Positions 41,669-53,100 of a stretch of 64,000 bases of DNA are shown in pieces. Location: NCBI GenBank assembly GCA_964017155.1, contig OZ024857.1, positions 8,048,190 to 8,112,189 of the forward strand, given 5' to 3'. Positions within the stretch are counted from its first letter, which is position 1. Every line of letters starts with the position of its first letter. Source of the stretch: Oasisia sp. SBJ-2009 (lineage: Eukaryota; Annelida; Polychaeta; Sabellida; Siboglinidae). The position numbers and the translations under genes were made by a program. Below the pieces are notes generated by a model. It was given only the letters and a program-made list of their open reading frames with translations, was not told the origin of the DNA and ran no database searches.

Positions 41669-44400
41669 GATATCACTGCTGTCGTTATTGCTGTGTTTTT
41701 CAGGCTGGGGACACAAAGACATGTCTCCGGTTTGGATTTATTCCAGTTTTGCAATGATCAAACATCACATTTAATTTACGTAGCACAATGATACGCATTG
41801 CTTGCAGTGTATTGCGAATAATTTGCTCATCTTTTTGTGTTCATTTTTTTATCTAATACAACAGGCATTTTATTTAGACTGTCATTCAATCAAGATTACC
41901 TTGGGATGAAATGTCACATATGGATTGTGTTATGTTCCCGTTGACCTATGGCTATGGCAATGCCTTCTTGTGGTATTCTGCATTGCAACAGACATACGGA
42001 CGCACGCGATCAGCCAAGACACGCATATATACACCACACACGTCACATGTCGTAGACGCACGCAAGTACAAACACAAACATTTATCACTTACTTTTTGTA
42101 CCGACAGTTGAGATTTTACACACATCGCGCATTTCCGTTCTAGTAGTAACACGTACTTTTCATATTTAATGCTTGAACAAGTCAAAAGAATCCGGTTGTG
42201 TCATCCCACAGTATGAATGGGACACTTTTAGTTTGTAAATATTTATGCGGTTTACGCATTTTATATGTTTATGTTTCCTTAACAAAACAGAACATGGTTA
42301 AACTATAGAAAGATGTTACGTGTGACGTCACATTTGATGCTGACGTCACCTTTAAGACTGAGTCCCACATTTATTTTACGACGTATATTCGCATTATACT
42401 TTATTGCAAAGTTTAGCCTTACACTGTCATGAGTTCACCTTATAAAAACAGGCTGTGCGTGTTCTTCTGCCAACATTTATTACTTGAGCAATCAGCTTAT
42501 TACTGGAGAAATCTAAACTAATAACACAACGCTTTGGCCTATGAAACATCAGATCTTGGTTAATGCTGGGCGATAATACAAGCCATTGTGTTAGTTATGC
42601 TTCCTTTTACTTGCGGCATGGCAGTAAGTGTATGCATACGTGTAAAATGTCGTTCTCTTAAGCCAGAGTAGTCTGTGGCACGTACTCCTTGTGTACGTGC
42701 GACTTGCATACATGAATATCTCAGGTGAACTAACTGATTATATCGCAATGTTTACTGTACCATCTTGCAGTTGCGCCACCTGTTGCATCAATTTGTACTA
42801 CCACGGGGAACCTGTAAACAGGCGGGATCATCTCAAAATGCGAAAGGTATCGGAAAATTACTTATTAAAGTAAGATCGTTTACCTGGAATCACATTGGTC
42901 ATCTTGTATCTGACTATTACAAGAAGAAAGCTAACATACTGCCCTCCTGCAAGCTATTGGCACATAATATATCACTAGCTTCGGGGTCTAGCTCTATATA
43001 GGTTACAAATGTACAATAGCCCCCGTCCCACTATAGGGTAGTATAGCCCCCCTAAATGACGGTATGATTTAAAATATAAAAAGTCATATATGCCTCGGGG
43101 AATGTAAGACTATTTTGAGTGGTAGAAAACCGTAAAATATTCTCATTATTTGTCATACACATGCAGGTAGGCCCTACATGTAATTTAGCCAACCATTAAG
43201 ATAATTAAGTACTCATACAATTGTAATTAATATACAATAAAAAAAACATTAGTGTTCAAGGCATGCATCACCAATTATGTTCTGAAAAAAATTGCACTCC
43301 GTGAACAAAGTTGATTGATTGCAAGAAAATTAAATGAAATTGTCCATGACATATATTCAATGGCACCGATCGATATGATCGTATTCAACAGTCGTACAGC
43401 ATGATGTATCAAAATTCCAGTCCTAATGGGTTTTGCTCACATCAATCCGCTATGATTATGAAGATGATTTACTTTACCTACTAGAATAGGGAGCTTTCCC
43501 AACCACACGATGTATACATGAAAGTTATTTTGAAATCTGGGGGTAACAGTTAAAAAGTAAAACTCCTATAATATTATATTATAATTGTATATAGCACAAT
43601 ATCCGATCCTTAATCAGAACTAATCAAAACGCTTTGCTTTATACTCTCTGGCAGACTTGTTCAGTGGAACACCACCCCATGCAACAACTCTTGGATTCAA
43701 TCACCTAGCCATGACTAATTATTTACACAAATTACTCAACATTCGTTGTAGCCGTGGTAGTCAATGAGAACGTGGGCCGAGTCGACTGCGAAATATTTTG
43801 GTGGCGACTACTTAATTGCTACCCCTCCACGTAGAAATGCAGGTAAATCCTGATATCAATATTGTCAAAAGTACCTTCAATCTAACCCTAACCCTAAACA
43901 TAACCTTAAATTTAATACTAATACTAAACCTAAATATGTTTGTACATCGGAACAGCCATAAAAGGGTTTTGTAGTTGTACGTGGAGCGGTACCAAATAGC
44001 CACGGCCATATCTGTTTTGGGCGCAGCACTACAGTAATTTCCAGGCAAGAACTCTAGCTACATCAACCAGCATTTGCTGTATTTTGCCCAAAGCCACCTT
44101 AATTTTGACGAAGATATTAATTATGATGCAAGACATCAATTACTTGTGCGGCGAGGTTAAGTTATGTACATCACGTAGACTAGCTCTACGCCATTGTATG
44201 TGCGAACGCGTCTTCGCCGCAACGCTCCAGGCACTCAATCGTTCACGCTCGTGCATTTCATGCGTGCTGCATTGTTACTGCATTACACAGTCCTACCTGG
44301 TACCATTGTTAGACCGGAGCCAATACGGGACCTTACCACAGTTGCTAACTAAATCAGACGGGTTACAACCGAAGCCCAAGGATCCACGCTCATCACAAGA
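41669..44400. other. Intergenic region between ETFRF1 and the Cys-rich gene (divergent)
   Basis: The two genes are transcribed away from each other, so this 2.7 kb should hold both promoters. Visible: two CRE octamers (42323-42348), a short telomere-like run (CTAACCCTAACCCTAAACAT near 43882) in a degenerate CTAA-rich stretch, and no transposon I can name. Open frames present are short and without motifs. Confidence 0.5.
42323..42348. promoter_or_regulatory. Paired palindromic CRE/ATF sites
   Basis: Two perfect TGACGTCA octamers start at 42323 and 42341, 18 bp apart, about 0.65 kb upstream of the ETFRF1 ATG and 2 kb upstream of the Cys-rich gene. Family knowledge: CREB/ATF binding sites. Use here is inference. 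Confidence 0.5.
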
Positions 44401-46186
44401 ATGATACAATTTCGTCTTGCGCTTGCATTGCTGGTTCTCGGCGTCATCTACGATTCAGGCAAGTAACCGACTTGTGTGTTCTCATAATGGATATCGTGTT
44501 TATAGTTTATAACAAAACCATCATTGTTAATGCGTTTAAACATTTTCAAAACAATCCTAGGGCAAACAAAATAAACTAATAAATTGAGCACTTTTTTTGA
44601 CAAACCAAAATCAGCATTGATCACCGTTGTGGTATTTTTATGTTAAATTCGTAGGGGAGACCGGGGCTAGTTGTAACACGGGTAAGTTGTAACAGAGGGC
44701 TTGTAGACAAAACTGCTAATGCAAGTTATTCTGCAGGACGACAGCATGTTCATCAATAAATTTGAGCATGTCATATGCAATATCACGCCGAGACGCCATA
44801 AAGTTACGCCATTTAAAAAGAAAAGAGGTACTATCGTACCGGGGTAACTTATAACACTTGAGGACACCTCGTATAACTCCTTATGCCACAAATATGAAAT
44901 AAGCCAGGCATTTAATTATGCACCAATTCTCTGCGGGAGATATGAGAGGACCCTTTGGCATGCCAACCGTTTCGACCGGTTAAGAAACTCGCCCGCAATC
45001 CTGAAATGTGTTATTTTTTACAACTAGCTTCGTACCGGGGAAATTTATAGCACTTGAGGACACCTCATATAACTCATTATGCCACAAATGTGTAATAAAC
45101 CAGGCATTTAATTATGCACCAGTTATCTTCCGGAGATATGTGGGGAACCTCTGGCATGACAAAAGTTTCGGTCGGTTGAGAAACCTACCCGCAAACCTGA
45201 AATATGCTATTTTTGTTACAACTAGCCCCGTTCTCCCCTAACGCCCTCTGGAGAATGAATGCATGACTGTGCAGCAAGAACACTCAGATTGCTCATTCAA
45301 CAGTAAATCACATTAAATACGTATCGTTGTTTGCTGAAATACATCATTGATCAGTTGTTAGATCAAAGGCCACTGTTACGTCAGAGGAAACGAACAAACA
45401 TTGTATGAACCGAAAAGACGTATGCGCTGCGTGAAGATGCACTTACAATAAGTTAGTGCATTAATGTATACATATATAGTAACGTACGGTATCACTACAA
45501 CCTACAGATGGCCTGCAAAATGCCCCTTGCCTGTTACAATAGTAATCTTTACTTAAGTAAAATGAAAAGTTAGAAGTAAGATGAGGAAATTAAGAACGGT
45601 CAATTCTTGGCAAAGGAGCTGGCACACTCCCTTTAAGGAACTTCAGGCTCAAATTAATGTATAATTCCTAGAAGGGACAAGACACGAATGAGAGAGGAGA
45701 CAATACATACGTGAGCCACTAGTAGATCTAGTGTAAACAGCTTACGTTTGAACCCACACGGAAGCGTGGCCGAGTGTACGTTGGGTACTTATTAGGCTAG
45801 TGGAATGTCGTGCTGCATTCACTATAAAGTACCACGCACGGACGTGTCTGATATCGCGGCTAACTTCTTGCAATCTTCCTGTAGGCGTGTGGCACCCAGC
45901 GAGCGTCAACGGTTATGGCTACCGACGTCGCTCCTGGCGACGCTATGGCTTCGGGTCATTCGGCTACGGCTTCTTCGACGTGTACAACCGGTCGGCCGCC
46001 TGCATACAGCGAGGGGGCCTGTGTGTTGAGAAGTCTTCCTGCCTGCAGTACACTCGCTTCCTCTGTAACGGCACGTTCGCCTGCTGTCCGCTTAATGACC
46101 GTAAGTGACTTGCATTTTGTTGTGACCATCCCATATATTATAGATAATGAGTTGTACAATGCATATCCTTTTTAAGAACAATAAAG

Positions 46187-46258
<72 letters not shown>

Positions 46259-47199
46259 GTGCATGTAGACATATGAGTTTCGCAAACTTGCAAAACAAAA
46301 GTTACCGTATATTATTATTTTACACCAGAGAATCTACCAAAGACAGACCTTTATTCATAAAAGTAAGCATGTGACAATAAGTTGAATGAAAATATCGAAA
46401 GGAACCAGTAGCGTATAACCAAAGGGGCCGCCAAATCCCGGAAAATTTGGGTGGTGTGGAACGGAGGACCAATAACTGGCTGCCTGATTCATAGAGTCGA
46501 GAAGAACACGAAGCTTAAGAAATTTGTCATCATGCAAACACAATTAAGTTATGAATTTTCCACTTCTGTCGCTAGCTGCAGCCCAATTGGTCACCTCTTG
46601 CAAGAGGTGACGAGGGACGGAAATGTCATCAATTTCAGTGTGCGTGATGGTAATGGCTACTGAGGATTCAAAATAATATATAATTCCCCGGTTTCTAGAC
46701 TAGGGTCAAACTGTATGTCTGCGACATGACATTCTAGATGTCATGTCGCAGACTAGTAATACAATTATTCACACACGCTTCGCAATGACAAAACCTGACG
46801 GAGGTCCCGCGCGTAATTTGTATTGTGACGTAAGCAGACCGCGACGAACTGGATACATCAAATTAGTTTTACATATTGTGACGTCATTAAATTATTGTGT
46901 GACGTAAGCGTACTAGTGCTAGGATTGTGCGTGTGTGCGTGTCTGTGCGTGCGTCCGTGCATGCATGTACATTATGTGTAGCATACGTGTGTGCGTACAG
47001 TCTGCATTATTCGACGTATTTAAATCTTGATCGCGCGAACTTTCCCATCCTGTTATCTATATGTGCGTATCATATAAACAGTGCATTTACACCCACAGGT
47101 GAATACCAGGTGTACTACATAAAGAAGGTGATCTATCCGCGTCGACGTCGATACTCGCACCGGATGTCATACCGCAAACGTCACTACCGGTACGACTAG
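44401..47199 (+). CDS. Small secreted cationic six-cysteine protein, defensin-like in layout, family unknown
   Basis: Three exons (44401-44458, 45885-46100, 47099-47199, TAG) encode 124 residues. The ATG has a good context (AAGA before it). Residues 1-19 form a hydrophobic signal peptide. Residues 26-50 are rich in Gly, Tyr and Arg (NGYGYRRRSWRRYGFGSFGYG). Residues 59-87 hold six cysteines spaced C-x6-C-x5-C-x7-C-x5-C-C. The last 32 residues are strongly basic (RRRR near 106-109, YRKRHYRYD). N-x-S/T sites occur at N54 and N81. Intron 1 needs a GC-AG donor (TCAG-GCAAGT), because only that site keeps the cysteine frame open; the GT four bases later shifts it. Exon 3 has a good acceptor (CACCCACAG). 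I do not recognise the family. The signal peptide, paired terminal cysteines and high charge resemble antimicrobial peptides such as big defensins, but the spacing is not theirs. Antimicrobial function is inference only. Confidence 0.72.
44654..45238. mobile_element. TA-flanked MITE (Tc1/mariner-like) with internal duplication
   Basis: The ends are near-perfect inverted repeats: GGGGAGACCGGGGCTAGTTG plus TAAC on the left and the reverse complement on the right with one mismatch in 24. It is flanked by TA on both sides (44652-44653 and 45239-45240). Inside, about 195 bp is tandemly duplicated (44836-45028 and 45033-45230; shared ACTTGAGGACACCTC, CAGGCATTTAATTATGCACC). It lies in intron 1 of the Cys-rich gene. 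It has no coding capacity. Confidence 0.9.
46110..46257 (+). mobile_element. Retroelement 3' end with (TGAT)n tail in Cys-rich gene intron 2
   Basis: Matches 1742-1840 (TTGTTGTGACCATCCCATAT, GTTGTACAATGCATATCC, TTTTTAAGAACAATAAAGTG), but its tail is about 17 units of TGAT (46187-46257). It starts within ten bases of the exon 2 donor (GTAAGT at 46101). Confidence 0.7.
46717..46753. repeat. Short perfect palindrome (16-bp arms, 5-bp loop)
   Basis: GTCTGCGACATGACAT, spacer TCTAG, then the exact reverse complement. It lies in intron 2 of the Cys-rich gene. Confidence 0.9.
46826..46907. promoter_or_regulatory. Cluster of three CRE-like sites in Cys-rich gene intron 2
   Basis: TGACGTAA at 46826, TGACGTCA at 46879 and TGACGTAA at 46900 fall within 82 bp. 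This is a possible intronic enhancer; activity is not shown by sequence. Confidence 0.4.
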
Positions 47200-50113
47200 T
47201 CTCCATGTATTAGCCCACATTGAATAGGCCGAACAGGACATCGCAAGACAACTATTTACGGATCAAATCCCACACAGTAGCCATTTAGAATTAAATCGTC
47301 ATTGATGAATTGTTCGTTAACTACCATTAAAAGTTACATTTGATACAGTTGGTACTTGTGTTGTGTTTATGTGTTCAGCTCATGACGAATTGATACCAGT
47401 GAAGACATTACAATATTTATTCACGAAATACACTGTTTCTTTTCTCTATTTATTTTCACAGTAACGTTGCTGCAAAGTACACACGCACATGTGCATACTA
47501 ATGTGGCACTCACTGACCAGTGTGCCAACACGACATACTTCTGACACTTGAGAACGCATTTGGTGAAATGTACATACAACGACACACATACATGATACAA
47601 GACAGTTGCCCCGGTACACATGCATTACAAGTACACAATTGTGCGTCAAGAAGTGCGAATCATCGACCACATTCGACTAGTATCACAAAATCTCCGCACC
47701 GGGAATAACTAGGTTTTGTTCTTTGCAATACAATAAATATTCCTTCAAGCGGATAACATAGATGTATGCATTATGTACATTGAAAGAATGCTTAATATTG
47801 ACAGTATATTACAATGAAACCTGTCTTAAGCGACCTCTCTCTTTGGTGACCACAAGCTCAGAACAAGAACTGCCATATATCTACTTGTAGCTATTGGTCA
47901 TATTAGCAATGCCCCATTATTTGTCAGATGGTGTACCTCTAATTACGACAACCTGGTATGGAAGACCACCTTTTTAAAGAGATCACCTGCCTTTGCAAGG
48001 CCGCTTTGGCTGAACTGAAAGATTGGTAGCTCAAGAGAGGTTCTATTGCATCAATCAAGTAGAGTACGTCACTTCCGAGTACACAAGGATATTCATACAA
48101 CATAATGTTTAGCATGTCACATTATGATCATAAAATATAATAAGAGATGCTTCAAAGTTCAAAATAATACATTAATAATTACATATCTACCTACTGAGCA
48201 CAAATGCACGTAATTAATGCAACGACCATCTCTAACAAAAGTAATCATAAAAAGTTGCAAACACAACATTGATAATCACTATAGAACAACGGCTACAAAC
48301 CATTATATGTTTCCATTAGTTATCACGATAACGTAAATCAGATGAGATTTACACACTTTATGATAAATAAATAAAAAATGTCATCATGCTGTAACATTAA
48401 CATTAGTATGTTTATTCCTGCATGCATGGGTTTGTGTCTGAGTCAATCACGACTTTGTGAGAACTTCACAAAACAGATACTGTTCAGATCAAGCACAGTA
48501 CTTCTGTGGCATCCAACTGTTATTTATTGCATCACTTACATTTAGATCTACAACTCCTTCACAACATATAATTATATACACACATTCAGAGTAAACACTT
48601 GGAACACATAGATACACTGACATGTTTCGATTTCAGTTACCTCAATGGATTATGATTATATTATTTTTAATTGTGTAATTCTATAATTTTTTTATTTATA
48701 TATTTTAATATGCTGTGGGGCACAACAAACAATTCTTGATATGGCTTCAAACTGAACAAAATATAATTGTATGTACTACACATACATTTTCTTTTAAAGG
48801 AGTTTCCTTAGCTGATGTTTACAAAGAATGAGGCTCATTAATATCTAGTGTGTGAATACAGTAATATAATAATAAGTACTTGTGTTTAATTGGTCAAAAT
48901 AATTTACTTTGATCATGACGCTGGTAATAATTAATTTAAATTACTGCAGAACCAATAATCACTGTTTTGACGTAATATAAATAAATCACTCTTAATATAT
49001 TTGTGTCAGTCAATCAGTGACTGGATAATTACCAAACACGATTCACATAATCCAAATTTAATGCATACCCATCTTCTGATTAACATTACTAGTATTAATT
49101 AATAACATTTTAAACCTCTCCTGGCTGCAAAGTTACCAAACCAAAAATTATTGTGATGTCAACATAATATTTATCAAACAGATTCTGAGCAACACTGATA
49201 AAATGGGCCAAGAGGCCCTGAACTCCTTTGAATTGTATATTGTGAGTTTGTAATTATGAATGAAATGAATGTTGGTGAACCATAGTCACTCTGAAGTCTC
49301 GTCAACTAATTGCTAATTGGCATGTTCTCTGGTTATTCACACGAGGTGGCCAGAAAGAGCCAAGTTGTGTAAATCAGCAACATAACTGGTCTTAGATAAG
49401 ACGGAGCCCGATACCTGCCTGTCACTCAGCCAACCAACCAATCAGAGAGCAATTGATATTAATAGTTTATTATATTTTATCGATGTCCAGAACAATAACT
49501 GTCTATGTTAGTCACCCATGTTAGACAATTTATCTTTATCCAACAGAAGAAACAATCTCATATATCTAAGGAAACTTACAACTCTCCACATAAGGCCAAG
49601 GGTGATTACAATTTGGTGTTATGGTAAACATCTTTTTCAAACTTTAGATAATAATAATAGTTATTATTGTTATATAACTTTTACAACATCACACAAGTTA
49701 TGCAACTAATTATGTGAGCATTTAAGACTTCTCCAGTTGAGCTAAAAGCACTGTCTTAAAAGAATCAAAAGTGACAACATTTAACACAACATAACCTTTC
49801 GCGGAAAAACTGTTCCTCTAATTTCTTGAGCTAGACTAAATTGTGTTACACACAAAACAACTGTATTTACTCTATCCATCTAGTCGATAAAAATAACCAG
49901 AGTAAGGCATAACCCTGATTCGGTGGGTCATAGTCACTCGGCAATTTCTGTCACAAACACTTACTAGACTGCACAGAATGGCTAATGCTGCAATGAAACA
50001 ATGAGACAAGATCACAACACCAAACATCATGAGCCCGAGATTCTTACGTCAGATTTCGGTTGGACTATTGGTACATACAGTAACTGCAGCCAAGGCCTAA
50101 GTTTTGATCAACG
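47200..50113. other. Convergent intergenic region, Cys-rich gene and TMEM41B 3' flanks
   Basis: An ATTAAA at 47326 could end the Cys-rich transcript. Apart from the inverted-repeat element at 47811-48055 I see only AT-rich DNA without coding signal. The TMEM41B 3' UTR occupies an unknown right-hand part. Confidence 0.45.
47811..48055. mobile_element. MITE-like element with imperfect inverted ends
   Basis: Left end CAATGAAACCTGTCTTAAGC and the reverse complement of the right end (CAATAGAACCTCTCTTGAGC) agree at 16 of 20 positions. Internal words GCGACC, AAGACCACC and AGAGATCACC are typical of a widespread invertebrate MITE type. The target duplication is unclear. Confidence 0.5.
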
Positions 50114-53100
50114 TCATTCGACTTTCTCGCGTAGATACTTCTTGAAGATGACAGGAAGCATAGCAAGAACTGCAAACACACAGAGGACAGCCACGGACGT
50201 CCATGTGACAGTGTCACTGGATGACGTCAGGGACTGCAGCGTCGTACCAGCCTGGATGGCGAGAAACGACGGAGGAGCAACACCTGTAACGACCAACCAA
50301 CACATCGATGAGTTCAATAAGAACTATTAAATAATTCAATGTTGTTTACCGCAAACATTATATTTGATAAGGAAAATTATACGAGATATATTCAAACAAA
50401 CGTGTGTCTATATGTTGTGTGTGTTGCATGTGTTGCATGTTGTGTGTGTTGTATGCGTGCGTGTGTGCATGCAAACATGTTATGTTTCTTCTAGACGTCA
50501 TGCCTATTGGGAACGAAAAATTATAACCGAAGAAAAAATTAATATAGGAATTTGTTTAAGACATCTTTGTTTGAAATTGCATTCCTGCTGTAAACTTTCG
50601 GCCGTCCCATGCTGTAATGATGACTCTTGACATTCATGAACATGTTTAATAAGTTTTGTATGTTGTGACCTCTGTGCTTGGTTTCACGAGGATATTAATA
50701 CTACAGATGTTTTACCATTATTATTATTTACTATTATTATTACATAAACTTTTGGTGATACAGTCCCCTGGTTCTTAGGCAATTATTCGTGTGAGAGAGT
50801 CATGAATTAGTTAAGCATCCACCTACCTATGAATGTGCCAATGAAGAATGGGAAGACAGGTACGTTGATGATGGGTGATACAACGTTGATGAACCAATTG
50901 GGTAAAAATGGCGTCGTCCGTAGGAATATGATGTAGTTTATCATGTGTTCTCTGTGTCGCTCGACCTGAAGAGAAACAAACGTAAAATACCGTACTGAAC
51001 CCATGTAGGGGGTGAACACGGTACTCTGTAAGCACTTACGACTGTATATATCCATATACTGTATTTTTTAACACCTGAAACATTTACTTTTTATGTATTA
51101 TATGTTTTGGACACTTCTTACTAATACATGTCTGAATATGTAGAGTACTTAATGACTATGTGTTTTTCAGATATCAAAAATTATTATTTTCCTGCAGTGT
51201 ATATTTTCAAAGTTATTTTTAGGTATATGAATAGGTAAAGACATTACGGTATCTGACGTGACCGTAAAGCTTCATCTAATTTATTTACACATATTTTTTA
51301 CTTTTAAAGCATTCATTTTATGTTTTGTATTCACTGATATTTTTATCTTACAATGAAAAGGGTATGTTACATTAATATTTCTTCGCAGTTTTGTGTAAAC
51401 GATCAACTAATTAGTAATTGCATTCAAACACTACCCTAATTTATATCATGCCACGTGTCAGGTGTAAACACTGCGTGTGTGTAGTGTTGGTGTTTCTTCT
51501 AGTGAACAGTAACACCTTACCGTGTGCGACCATTCTATGACTCTATCAGGGATGTATCTATACACCAGTCTGCGGCCCACGAGGTCTGACAACATGTAAC
51601 AGATGGTCGCTCCAGTCGCTGAACTCTGAAGCATGCAAGGAACAGAGCTCGGTGAGGCACATCGGGACATCTTTCAAAACATCTTAATGCAAGTTCAGCT
51701 ATACATTTTTACCTTAAAAATTATATTATGTAGTATAAATTATGTTTACTAAAACACACGTGATGTTGATGGCTGAAATTAGTTTTAATGGCCCATTTAA
51801 GTTGCGTAAATTTCACTATTTCAGGAGAAACCATTATTATGTGAAATGCATACGACGAAATGGATTTGCATCAAATAGATCAATCACCAAAATCGTACAA
51901 GTCAACATCATCTTAGTACAACTTCTACTTCTACACGATATCTTGGGTATGGATAGAAGTGTCATCACACACTACTCCAGCGCTTTGGAACAGTTTGCCA
52001 GAAAACATTCGTCAGTCAGACTCAAGATTCAAAATCCTCCTCAAGACACATTTATTTAAACTAGCGTACTTCCAATGAGGAACTGTTCTTTGTGACACTC
52101 TCATGATAATGTATTTTATGAATCATTACTTGTATTAGTATTATTTTATAACAAATTTATTATTATTATTCTATATACATATTTATTTATTTTAAATATT
52201 AATTTCGGTATTATTATTTCATTGTTAATAATTATGTTTTACTTTTTAAATTAATCTTATTTATAAAATTTATATTTACGCAATCTTAGAAACAATATCC
52301 TATACCTAGCTATGCACATGTATATATATACCATGCTATACATTTTTAGATATCTTTTGTATGATTCTATGTACATTTTATTGTAATGTGTGTACGCACC
52401 TATGAATGGGCTGGTCCTGGAGATATGGCGCTTTATAAATGCTTGTAATAATAATAAAATAATACTCACCAGACATACAAGAAAGAGAGCCAAGGAGAAA
52501 GAGAAGAGGTATCCAGCTAGGATACTGAGGAATATCGAGCCAGGGATGGCAAACGACTGAAGGCTGAGAAGTGTTGTCAAGGCTAAACAACACATGTGGT
52601 ATCTGTACATCAAACGTGATTTCATTTCAAAGAAATCACCACCTTCCCACCAAAACAATAACTTTCATATTAAATGAATAACATACATAACAAATTTATT
52701 TATTTTTAAAATCATTTATTTCAAATATTATTACCATTTGCATTCCTTTAAAATCCTCTTGCAAGTTAGTTTTGCCTATCGAAAGATGTAAGCTGTCGCA
52801 ACAGCTTAGTTACACTAAGCTAATTAAATGTTCAGTTTCTTTTAGAATTTGAATAATATTTATATAAAATAATGCTCTTGTTTAGTGTGCCTAATATGAA
52901 GTCTATTCATGTTAGTAAACTATACCCATTCAACTTGTATACTGTATCAGTATGCCGGTTCAACTCATGTCACTAAGTCCACTTGGCCTACATTGCTGAC
53001 ACCACAGAAGGAAGTGTTGTAGAGCATGCCTTATGTTTTAACATGGAAAGATTATGCGACACTATGGCTTGTTATTTCATGCTATACACAAAATAGCAAT

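Noticed and set aside
45805..46029. Alternative frame through exon 2 of the Cys-rich gene using the GT donor at 44463
   Set aside because: That frame loses the cysteines and hits a stop inside exon 2, whereas the GC donor keeps an open frame through exons 2 and 3.
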